The position numbers were made by a program, and so were the translations under genes. The notes beneath the pieces were generated by a model. It did no database searches. It had not been told where the DNA came from and saw nothing but the letters and a program-made list of their open reading frames with translations. 64,000 nucleotides of DNA, from the NCBI GenBank assembly GCA_932294295.1, contig OW028584.1, positions 26,318,970 to 26,382,969 of the forward strand, in the 5' to 3' direction. Origin of the DNA: Alitta virens. Its lineage: Eukaryota; Annelida; Polychaeta; Phyllodocida; Nereididae. The stretch's first letter is position 1; the number at the start of each line of letters is the position of its first letter. This document shows positions 27,012-37,465 of this stretch, one piece after another.

Positions 27012-27833
27012 TGTCATATAGTGACGTTTATGTGCCAGGTCATCTTGTGGTTAATTGTTTTAAACAGTTGTTTTCAAGATAATTCTGAAATATTGTTCAT
27101 TCTAAATTCATTAAACTTATGAGTGAGTTCAGTATGTTCTGCTGATTTTGTTAAGTCTCTAACAAAATCCAGAAATGTTTGGCTTCCTAAGTTATAAGTA
27201 ATTCCTACACAACTCCCTAGGTGGAGAAATTCAGTATTTAGTGAAGTTCCTATAAGTTCTATAAATTCCCACTAGGATAGTTTTCTGAGGGCCCACAAGG
27301 GTTCTGGGGTAAAACGGGGCTGCAGCCAGATTGCAGACACACTCAGAGTCACACACACTGAGAGAGAGAGAGAGAATCCAAATTATGCACTAGATGAGTA
27401 GCTCTCAGCTATCTCTGATCCTAGAGACAAAATTCACTGTAGGAATAAGTCAGGACTTCTGATTATAGACTAAATTGTCGTGATGAATCCACTGATATCG
27501 AGTCGGACTTAATGACTACCTAATTGCCAGATGAACTCAAACTTGTGAGATAAGACATTTTTATATGGACTAATATGTCTTGAATACTCAAGCAATATCA
27601 ATACCACTTTGACATGGATTTTTGACAATACATATTGGAATCTTATCTTCAGACTTTGTCTCATTTATTCCTTATTATCTGAGATCTAATGGAAGCATGG
27701 TATTGTTCAGCCGTCTCTTAGGTATGACAGCCTGAGAGGGGGTCTGTTCGGTTCTGGACACTAAACCTCTCGCCAAGCTTGTGATGCTCAATTTCCCCAA
27801 ATGACTATTAAGAAGAAACCACACTCTACCGCA
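27012..27833 (+). repeat. 5' LTR
   Basis: 822 bp, TG…CA ends, alignable to the 3' copy over its full length with many substitutions and small indels. It contains a (GA)n run near 27,360, also present in the 3' LTR. Confidence 0.9.
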
Positions 27834-27851
27834 TGGTGGCATTCATCCGGG
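27834..27851 (+). promoter_or_regulatory. Putative primer-binding site
   Basis: Directly after the LTR CA, TGGTGGCATTCATCCGGG begins with the TGG expected to pair with tRNA CCA. The first 8 bases match the complement of some tRNA-Leu ends, but the rest does not, so the primer is undetermined. Confidence 0.5.
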
Positions 27852-28603
27852 TAACGAGCCATGTTCCATCTCAGTGAATTTGGAAGTATGTTTGGACTCC
27901 ACTGTTATTTGTGCCTTTTGGTGATGACTTTGCCATGCTCTAAAGCGATACTGCAGCATTTATTGAATTGATGACAAGAACTTTGCAGAAAAATTATAAT
28001 TTCGAAATTGTAATACTCTTCTTTTTCGTCATTTTGAATGGCTAGATACTGATGACATTCTCAGGTATAATTGACCTTGATGCAGAGGCCCTGCCTCACG
28101 TATTTTGAGGATGGAATGGAACATAATCATGCAGAATTTGCTATCCATTCAGTGACCAGTGGACCAGTTATTTTCTCCAGTTTCATCACCACTTCGTCTT
28201 TTGTTGATAAACTTTTAATCCGAAAGTATTTTTGAACAAGGATGACTTTATCAACCTTATAAAATATTCATTTGAACTGATAACCTATGTAATGGCTGGA
28301 GACAACGTTTCTACTAGTGATTCGTCGCATCTCGTTCGTCAGTCAGTGACCACCACATCGACCAATGACCAATCCGGTCCGTCAGAACAATTGCCTTTGT
28401 GGCCACAAACATTTGAACCTAAGCTTTTCAGAAGAAGAAGAAGACATACATTTTTCAAGATTCTACTTGTGCCTGCGTTTGGATGACCAATGTTTGCATG
28501 CTTTGTGCAATAGACTGATACACATCTTTAAATGCCAGATTTGTGAAACACCATCAATGAAAGGACCTTCCAAAATATGTAAGTAACGATTTACTGTTAT
28601 CAA
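27852..28603 (+). other. Leader between PBS and gag
   Basis: 750 bp. A frame at 28,257-28,486 and an overlapping one at 28,365-28,586 look partly coding (the latter is Cys-rich) and may be decayed gag N-terminus. GTAAGTA at 28,580 is a good splice-donor match and could be the major donor for a spliced env message. Confidence 0.35.
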
Positions 28604-30598
28604 TGGAGTCTAAAAATATTATAAATTTCTGTGGTAAGGTATCAAAATTGGTCGGATAAATTACGAAGTGAGATTAAGGAAGCAGAGATTTATGGTATAT
28701 TGCCAGAGCGTACCAAAAGATTACTTAGTAGGTCTGAATCCTCATTATTTGAGTCATGGGTTTTATTACAAGACTCTGAAAATAAAACATGGCGAGATGA
28801 TAGGTCTCTTATCGTTGAATCGGGTTTTCTTCAGCTTAAGGATTGTTTAAATGATGTAATACAATGTGAAGAAAATTTACATAGCTTGTTAACCCGTTCT
28901 TATAGAGAGGATATAAAAAAGGGTATTTATGCAGCTGATACATCATTTACTGGAGTTTGGTCTGATCGTTTGTATTCCGCTCCTGTAGTTGGTGCCACTA
29001 TGAGTTCTAAAGAGTCCGATAATACTGAAAGTGCTGGTCAAGATAAAGACAATTCAGGGCCTCCTCCTACTGAACAAGAAAGTGATGCCGAAATAGATCT
29101 CACAGGGCGAAAGTCTCCTGATTTTTCGGATCCAAATATAAATCATGAATTGAGAGTTTCAGGTGCTTCTGCTGGTTTAGGCGATTCACAATTTACAAGC
29201 ACGACCAGTCTGTCAGGTAACAGGTTTGAGAAGTATGGAGTAAGTTCTTCAATTGGTCGTGGTATTCACTCGATAGGTCGAGGAAGTAGTTTTAGTAGTC
29301 GTGGTGTTGGTAGTCGAGTCCATTTTACTGTGCCAGAAGAACCTAGATTTAGCACAATGGAAGGGTATATGGAACGAGGTCGTAGGGCCCAATCTTTAAA
29401 GTTTTCAGAAATGATGCCTAAAACCTTTTCTGGTGAAGACAAGCTGCAAGATCCGACTTCTTGGTTTATTAAATTTAAGGATTATATCAGTCTGCATCAA
29501 TTGACAGAACAGGAAGTATGGGAGAGATTATGTCTATGTACAAAAGGCGTTGCAAGGTCATGGGTGGCAAATTTAAGGGTCATGTCAGTTGAAGACTTGG
29601 AAAAGTCCTTTTTACAAAGATTTGGTTTGTTACATTCTAGAGAAGCTGTCTTTGAGTCGCTGTCACAAAAGAAGCTAGTACCAGGTGTGTCAGTCTCTAA
29701 GTATTTAGCAGACATACAAGATCTTGTGTGTAGATTGGGATTATCACCTGAAGTGGTTCGTGATTATTTTGTCAAGGGATTGCCTCGTTCGATTAAATCG
29801 AGTATTCAAATTGTTCGTGGTGTTAGTTTAGATGAATTAATTCCCATTGTAGAAGGTCTCTTGGAATGTCATCAATTTACACCTGAAACGCAAACGTCAG
29901 ATACTGGAGGTACGTCTAATCATAATTTTACACTTAGTATGTCAGCTTTGGTTGATTCGGTTAGCCGTCTTGAACGAGAAATGCAAAAAAGGCCTGTTCA
30001 AGTAGTTGAGAAAGAAGTGGTTTTAAATGATGGTGACAAACGTGATGCTCGAAGAGTTGCTAATGCTAGTCCTTCTAGGGATGCCCGAGGTGTTGCTAAA
30101 GTTAATCCTTCTGGAAACTCATTTCGAGGCAGAGGTCGTCAGCCTGGATATTATGGAAGAAGTACTCGTGGTAATTATGTAAGTGGATTCAGTGGCAATT
30201 GCTTTTATTGTGGTAATGTTGGCCACGTCATGCGTAACTGTCCATTATACCAGAGTGATGGATTTGTCCCAAATGTGCCAAGTGTCACTAATGACTATCC
30301 AGTAAATGAATATAATTATGCTCCGAGTAATTATCCTACAGGTAGGTCCTATGATTATCAGACAGGCTATGACCCTAATACTCATTACCAATATCCTGGT
30401 AGCGGATATAACTCTTCAAGAGGGAGAGGTTATTATGGCGATTATGTTCCCTATTTTCCGCAAAATGTGAGAGGACGAAGTTCTTATGGTCCTAATTTTA
30501 GAGATCGAAGCCAGTTGTCCATCACAGGTCGTGATTCCAATGTACAAGGAGGTCCGCCTAGGCAGAATCCTGTTGGAAACTCGAATAATCGAGCCTGA
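28604..30598 (+). CDS. Gag polyprotein (one probable early frameshift)
   Basis: A long open frame (28,631-30,598) with no early ATG. The ATG at 28,604 in a neighbouring frame is the likeliest start, implying a frameshift near 28,635. The capsid-like retrotransposon gag domain spans about residues 262-415 of the open frame (PKTFSGEDKL, DPTSWFIKFKDYI, VARSWVANL, FGLLHSREAVFESL). An RGRG-rich nucleic-acid-binding part includes one CCHC zinc knuckle, CFYCGNVGHVMRNC, at about 523-537. A second Tyr/Gly/Arg-rich tail follows, ending in TGA at 30,596. The survival of 655 open codons in an otherwise decayed copy is notable. The function inferred is capsid assembly and RNA packaging. Confidence 0.85.
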
Positions 30599-31000
30599 CG
30601 AACGGCATCCGCTGAGGGTGCTGCGTCAGCCGCAAAGGCTCCCTATGTTTCTTTGCCGCAAAATGTTGGTCAAAAATCTGATTTTGCGTCTTCTGATGAC
30701 GTATTGTCTGGTTCAGTGAGTAATAATGAAGTTATGGCTTGTGCTAGTAGTGTTAAGGCTTCTGATGAGTGTCAGAATTCATTGGATTCAGTTATGGTGT
30801 TTACAGTTAAATTGGGTGAACAGAATTTAATTGCTACTAGATTACCTGATGGCACTCGATTTATGTCTTTGTTTGATAGTGGTAGTTCCAAAACGCTTGT
30901 CTCGGTGTTTTTAGTGAAAAAGAGTCCATTCCTGATGTCCTTGCCTGTTGTGAAGATTGATAAGGTTATAGAAATGGTAGTTGGAAATGGTCAATGGCTT
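30599..31000 (+). pseudogene. Retroelement aspartic protease, in frame with gag
   Basis: The frame continues directly from gag, separated only by the TGA at 30,596-30,598. The retropepsin site reads SLFDSGSSKTLVS near 30,865-30,905. The domain runs to MVVGNGQW at about 31,000, where homology breaks off at the RT deletion junction. Confidence 0.75.
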
Positions 31001-33365
31001 GTGGAGGAGCTCTTTTTCAATTACAAAAGAATGAGAAAGGAGAAACAGAAAGAGTTTTGTTAGGGTATTCTAGTCGAGTTTTTAGTCGAATTTCAGCTAC
31101 GTCATTAAGTATCACTGAATTGGAACTGCAGGCTTTGTATGTTGCTTGTTTGCAATTTAAGCATTTACTGGGACCACAACACTCGTAACTGATCATTTAC
31201 CTTTGCAGCAGATTTATAATTCCTCTGCGAAATTTGCTACGCAAAGAATAGCTAAAATGTATTGGAGGTTGCAACAGTTTGTTTTTACAATAGTTTATCG
31301 TAAGCCAGACACTGATGAGATCTTATTAGTTGATTTATTGAGTCGACATCCTAATAAGTTTTGGCAAGTTCCGGATCCTTTGGTTATTCCTTTGGGAGTC
31401 GATGAGAAAGACATCTCTGAAAATGATATTTTGTGTAAAGAATTGTGTTCTGTTATTACTGAAATGAATATTACTTCAATTACTGATGGGGATGATATGC
31501 AGGAGTGCGAAGACCGTGCTTTTGGAAATGACTGTAATCTTTGTTTCGGTGACTCTCAGGGTCATTTCTTATTTCCAGTTGTGACAAGATCAGTGGCTAA
31601 AACAATAGAGCTTCAGATGTTGTTTCAGTTGACTCTAAATCCTCGGATGTGCTTACACATGATGAAGTTCAAATGGCGAAATCTTCGCTTAGAAATGAGA
31701 ATAATGTAAAGAGCAATGATACTAAAATAGCTAAAAAGGTGCGTTTTAATGTTCCACATGATCAGGATGCCTCTTTAGATAAAGCCCTGGGTTCCAATCT
31801 AGCTAGTAGTGATGTTCGTTTATCTGATAGATTAGGTGAACCGAAGGTTGGCATAATGGTTAAAGAGCCTGGTCATATTGTACAATTACCTAAAGAGAGC
31901 CCCAGAGACCTTTTGACTTCTGAGGCCAAAGAAACTAAGATTTTGTCCAGAATGCCTCACCAAGGTGAGCTGGATAAAGTCATACGAAAATATATTGAGG
32001 AAGTGCTTGTGAATGTTAAAGTTCCTAATACTCCAGCTGAGATTAGGCTTGCTCAATAGGAAGATCCCTTTCTAGGTCCTTCGGATATATATTTGCAGAA
32101 TGGCAAATTAAGTGGGACTAAAAATCAAAAGAAGACTACTTTATCTTTAGCTGACAATTTTGCTTTGATTGGTGATATGCTTTTTCGGGTGTCCTATAAT
32201 AGCAGACTTGATGACGTTATGGTACAGCTTACATTGGCTGAGAAACATGTTTTTGATTTATTGGAATTTTATCATTTTGGTTTAGGTGTTCACGTTCGTA
32301 TCAATAAATTGTATGATTCAGTCCGACGTCATTTCTATGTTAGAAATTTGTACAAATATGTATTGGATTATGTTAGAAGTTGCTTAGTGTGTCAGAGGGC
32401 TATTGGGCCTAAGGAAAATGAGCAAAATAGAGAATTTGTTCCTAGAATTATTGTGGATGCTAGGCCATTTTCAGTGGTTCATTTTGACCTTAAGGCTTTT
32501 CCTGGTCAACATGCTCAATATGAATATTGTATGGTTATGCAGTGTGAGCTTACTAGATTTGTTGTCGTATCTCCTGTTAGGAATCGTCAAGCAACTACAT
32601 TGGCTAATTGCTTTATTGAAGAATTGTGCTTGAAGTATTTTATTCCTGATAAAGTTGTGTGCGATCTGGAGCCAGCTTTTGCAAGTGAATTAATGAATAA
32701 AGTTTTTGAGGTTCTTGGTGTTTAACCTCATTTTGTTAAGCCAGGGGGACATGGTTCTTTAATTGCTGAAAGAGCCATTCAGTCTGTCACTAACCTATTA
32801 ATTAGTTTTATGGAATATAGATATTCACATTGGCCTTTATTGATTAAGATGGCAGCTAAGGTATTTAATGATTTGCCTGGCTCTCAAATGCAATATTCTC
32901 CAAATTTTTTATGTTTTCTAAGAGAAGAGAAGCCTCTTGGTAATTTGAAGGTAGAAGCATTATCTTTGTTAGCCAGAGACTATGGCCAATATGTGTCTTT
33001 ATTGAAAGAACGTATGGATTTCGTTAGAAGAAATGCTGTTCGCATGCACAATGAAATTAAAATAAAGCAAAGTCAAGCGCAATTATTTGGTGCTAAAAAG
33101 ATTGAGAAATATAAATGGTCAATTAGTCTTATTAAATAGTCCTATTCATAGTGGACTGCATGCTAGTCGAAAGATACAAATGAAATATATTGGTCCTTTG
33201 TATATAAGTCATCAGGCTGATTGCAATTCTTGTGTGTTAGCTACAATAGATGGATATAAACTACCTAAGTATTTTCATGTTAATAGGCTTAAGAAGTGTT
33301 GTATTAAAGGAATCGATGGAGTTCTTCTTAATGATATTGATAAGTTCGAACTCAGGTCAAAATGA
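31001..33365 (+). pseudogene. pol remnant: RNase H and integrase; reverse transcriptase deleted
   Basis: Immediately after the protease comes the RNase H tether (ACGGALFQL, LGYSSRVFSR, SITELELQALYVA, 31,000-31,180), so the whole RT with its YxDD box is missing. A second frame (31,203-31,709) finishes RNase H (RIAKMYWRLQQF, DLLSRHPNKF). A third frame (31,649-33,139), with TAG at 32,057 and TAA at 32,723, carries the HHCC domain (His pair about 32,270-32,290, CLVCQR at about 32,385), first Asp in VVHFDLK, second in VCDLEPAF, and Glu in SLIAERAI after the stop. The frame 33,087-33,365 ends with a KYIGPLYIS / FHVNRLKK module. This Ty3/gypsy-type integrase keeps all three catalytic residues. Confidence 0.85.
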
Positions 33366-33742
33366 AGAAATTGAGCGTTGCCCAATTTGAGAAGGCACAA
33401 GTTAGGGAAAGTGAAGGTCAAATAGAATTGCAATTATCATATATGGAGAATACTGCTTGTATGTTATGTGAAAAGACTATTGAGTATAAAGAATTTGATG
33501 AGAATGTTCTAAATTATATACCTACTGCTATATATAGTAATTATAGGGATACTGAGAGAGGATTTATTTCTATTTATGAGTCAGATGATGAGTCTGAAGG
33601 TCATCTTGAAGTTTATGTTAAGTTTGAAGGTCCATTGAAGGCTTTAAGTATGTGGCATCTTATGATGTCTAGTCCGTTCATGCTGGATGCAGTCGATCCA
33701 GATGATACTAGATTTAAATTAACGGGAAGAATTTCAAGTTAA
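33362..33742 (+). CDS. Small ORF overlapping the pol stop (126 aa, unknown)
   Basis: ATG at 33,362 overlaps the pol stop as ATGA (TGA 33,363-33,365). It encodes an acidic 126-residue protein containing CMLCEK, a Tyr-rich middle (IYSNYRD) and an acidic ESDDESEGH segment, with no recognised domain or membrane segment. The ATGA overlap resembles start-stop reinitiation, but a simple pol frameshift remains possible. Confidence 0.5.
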   Translation: MKKLSVAQFEKAQVRESEGQIELQLSYMENTACMLCEKTIEYKEFDENVLNYIPTAIYSNYRDTERGFISIYESDDESEGHLEVYVKFEGPLKALSMWHLMMSSPFMLDAVDPDDTRFKLTGRISS

Positions 33743-35096
33743 AAAGGTTAAAATGGTGGAAATAATGATGTGGAGTAATTGGCAAAGTAGATGATGGTTG
33801 TGTTCTTTGAGGCAGCTGGTGTCTCTGAATATTTGTAAATGAAACCTTGGTAGGTGCCTTTATCTTTATATTTAAAAAAATGGAGTGTCTGTCCGTTTTC
33901 TATGCTTCATCTATGTGTTTCAAAGAGTTAGTATGATCATATCCATTCATTATTGTGAGTTCAGTGCATATTAAGAAGGAATTAAGAGCAACTTGCGTTG
34001 TTTAATGAAATACATTTTAATACCAGTGCCAGTATTTATGTATATGTAATTATCTTGGTAATTAGTCTTGGTATTATAATTACTAAAATATCTTTAAGCT
34101 TGCCTGCTTTGTCTATGCATTTTAGTACATGTTACTGTTATTATAGCCTAACGAAATTGTCGATATTTTATAGAAATTGGTAAAATTTAGTAGTTAATTT
34201 AAATGTTTAATTCTTTCAGTGGATAGCTTAAAAGTCTGCATTTTGTATTTTTGGCTTTGCTCACTGTGAAATAGGAAAAGTTTCAGTTTTCTAGTTCGAA
34301 GAGAATATTTGAAAGTGTTTAGGTTGTAGGCCATGTGTTTTTCTCTGGATGAATAAGGGTTTCGTTTTTATATTAAAATGGTAAGGAATAGAGTTGCAGT
34401 TTACAGCTCCAAGTACTTGAAAGTGGAATGTGTTGAGATTTGCCTGAATTGTTCCTTCAGAATTTCCATTAGATTCTCTTGTATAAATAACCACTTAAAA
34501 TCGATTAAATTGTTTACTTCATAATCTCTTGGGTTTGAATCTGGTCTTCTACTTGTGAAGTGTTTATGTCTTCTGATATCTGCGTGCCTATCTCTTTCTA
34601 AGTCTGTTTAGATTAAAATTCTGTGTGTGTCATTTTCTGATGCAAAGTTTGGGGTTTGGTTTTAATTGCTAATTGCATAATTGGCACATCTGCTTTTGCT
34701 TTCAAGGCACTTGTTAATTGATGTGTAATTACTTTAAGTTCGTTATTGCTTAATGACAGACGGTTCTTGAGTATTTTCGGATGTGTCTAAAGTTTCTTTA
34801 AAGTAGCACTTAATATTATGTCACACGTTAATTGCGAAAGATTCATAATTAATAATTGAAATATTCAAGAGATAATTAATGAGAGTTGACTGTAATTATG
34901 AATTAGTAGATATTATCTGTTTACTTAAGTTTTGACCAGATGGTCTCCGCCCCTTTGACTATCAATGAGGAGGCGTGTCTAAGATAGTGTCCATCTGATT
35001 TATAGCCGTTGGCCACAATAGTGACACTTCACACAGTATTCTTGACCGATACACTTGTGGAATTTATTTTTGGAATTTTCGATTATCATTGGAATT
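33743..35096 (+). other. Untranslated/unknown region of the LTR element
   Basis: No open frame with coding character. The last 150 bp (from about 34,940) become less AT-rich and include a possible TATA-like TTTATAGCC at 35,000, upstream of the ORF at 35,097. A downstream promoter is possible but unproven. Confidence 0.35.
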
Positions 35097-35583
35097 ATGA
35101 GTGCTGCTCCTTCTGACGTCCGCGCCACTCCAATCTGGAGTTTGGGCCGAGGACAATATGTCATGTTAAAGTACTTGACTCCACAAAGGCCCTCTGGTCT
35201 CGCTAAAGGTCGGACTGACCTGTCTCTTTAACCGGAAGTGGCTCTTAAACTGCAAAAACCTTGTTTCATCGTTCGCCTTGATGGCCTTGGAACTTTTCAA
35301 GATCTGGACAGTGAGGAAGCGTTGGCGGATGATGCTGCGCAAACAGTGTTGCATACCAATTGGATTCCGAAAGAAAAGATAATTGACAGATTTACTAAGA
35401 TCGATAAGCATATGGGGATTCCCTTTGTGATAAGAGTATCCCAATGTCAAAAGCCACACAGGCTTGTCCCAGGGATATCGAATCTTCCCTGACAAGACCG
35501 GTTCGCAGAAAGGTCATTTTGCCTAGTGCAAAGGTCCTCAGAGCGATAGTAGAAATGAAGATAGAAGGAGAATTGAGTTCCTG
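35097..35583 (+). pseudogene. Accessory ORF, unknown (~160 aa, one stop and one frameshift)
   Basis: ATG at 35,097 (MSAAPSDVRATP) opens a frame interrupted by TAA at 35,229. It stays open in the same frame to 35,492, and a +1 shift near 35,485 continues to a TGA at 35,581-35,583 with a basic segment (RPVRRKV). No recognised domain. Base composition here is visibly richer in G+C than the surrounding element. It could be a retroviral-style accessory gene or a captured host fragment. Confidence 0.4.
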
Positions 35584-37465
35584 AAACACTTTAATGATGA
35601 ACAATTTTTGAACACATCTATTTTTGATAAATTTATTGTATTTTTATGTTTAATTCCTATTTGGACTGTTTTAAATTGGAAAAATTGTATTACTACTTTA
35701 ATTTTTATTGAAATGATGTAAGAATTCTGCTATTGAAATGACTCCAAAGATTCTTTCATTATGTTCGGTGGGGTTTAAATAATGTTTAGGTATTGCTGGA
35801 TCTAGCTCAGTCTTGGCGCTTATCTGCGCATGCTCTTTGCTTGTTTAATTTTGTATTGCTTGAGTGCTTTCTAAACTGCGTCGAATTGTAGGCTATGCCT
35901 ATTTCATCTCTTGCCATGGTGCTCGAGTTGCTTTCCATAGAAGATTGCCGATTGTTGATTGTTCGGATTGATTATCCAGTTAGTGTGTGAGGACGCTCAT
36001 TTCTAGTGGAAAGTTCTTCTGACTACTGCTTTCACTTGAATTAGTTTTGGTACGTATATTAATGTTATTGTGCACTGTTCTATATAAAGTACTATCAGAA
36101 ATGGTATGAGGCTCCACGTTTACTGGTTTCCGAAGCTGGCCTGAAATCACTAAAGCGGTTTAATTTAATATAGTGAAGGTTACTTATAATTAGGTGTAAT
36201 TTGCGAATTTGAATGATGATGACTTTAAATGTAGAGTATTGAGAATTGTGCGTTGTAAGTAGTTACAACATATCATGTATAAGTTACAATTACTTTAAGT
36301 AATTTAGTGTTAATTGTGAAGAGACGGACTCGTTCGCATGTTTTTGTGATTAAAGTAAGTTGAGAAAAGCGAAATTAATTGGAGGCGATGAAATTAGATA
36401 AGGCATTATGATTATCTTAAATGTAGGAATTTGGAACCTCTGGTTGGGATGGTTGACAGATTTATATTGAGAAATGAGAATCCGTTCTGATGAAGAATGA
36501 TGAAGGTCAAGTATCCGGTCGAGGAGGACTTGAATTCACATTGAATTAAAGAAAAAGAAGGTAAGGAGTTCAAATATCCGTTAGGGAGGATTTGAATCCA
36601 AATTGGAGGTCAGGTATCCCGTTGAGAAGGACTTGGATCCAAGTAAATTAGAAGCAAGTAAGGTCAAGTACAAAGAGGACTTGAATTACTGTAGATGTAA
36701 AGAAAAGGTAAGGTCAAGTACAGAGAGGACTTGAATTACGGTAAAGTAGATTAAAGAAAAGTAGATTAAAGAATGGGGAAAATGAAGGGGAAGGTGTATC
36801 TTTATAAAGTCATTTGTCAATCTAAATGAATATTGTACCAGTACCAAAATCTTGAGTTGATCTAGCTTAACATCGTCGTTTGCTCTTTGTTCTAATTATT
36901 TCTTACCATGTCCATTGTAATTTCAGTGGAATTTGCCTGCCATTTTGGGGGAGTATCAGATATCCATATTGACTTGAAAGTCGAGTTCACATCCTATCGT
37001 TTATTCATCATATAAGAACAATCGATTTACTGTGCATAAGAATCAGCCAAATTGTTCAGAAATCCTCTAGAAATCTATATCATTCTGCACTTTCTTACAG
37101 TCTTGTCCAATTTCCAGAGGAGTTATATTCTTCCCTCTATCCATCATAAGGAATGAACCCGGTTTATAGATGGTTTTTACCTGATTACTGAATTATTCTT
37201 GGTTCTTTGATTGCTGCGATTTTGATTATTGTATTGATTGTATGTTGTTGTACACGTCGATAATTCATTTATTGCATTGTTATATATGTAATTGATTAGT
37301 ATAATTCTTGAAATCTACGTTAGGAATATGTGTTATGAGTGTCATTTAATATATCTATCTTGTGTTTGTGTATACATATCTATATATATGTGCATATTAC
37401 TCTTAAGTAAAGTTTGGGAAGAACTTTAGAATGATACTTTGAAATTATATCTCAGTGTTAGCTAT
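35584..37465 (+). other. Long non-coding region upstream of env-like gene
   Basis: No convincing frame. It includes the hairpin array at 36,505-36,740 and AT-rich sequence after it. Candidate splice acceptors exist but none can be assigned. Confidence 0.4.
36505..36740 (+). repeat. Five iterated hairpins with compensatory changes
   Basis: Five units spaced about 50-60 bp, each TCAAGT…GGACTTGA-like: about 36,508, 36,567, 36,608, 36,662 and 36,712. Stem changes are compensated: unit 2 has TCAAAT with ATTTGA, unit 3 TCAGGT with ACTTGG (pairing through G-U). Units 1-3 also keep CC…GG inside the stem. This pattern argues for conserved RNA stem-loops and not a mere repeat. Confidence 0.6.
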
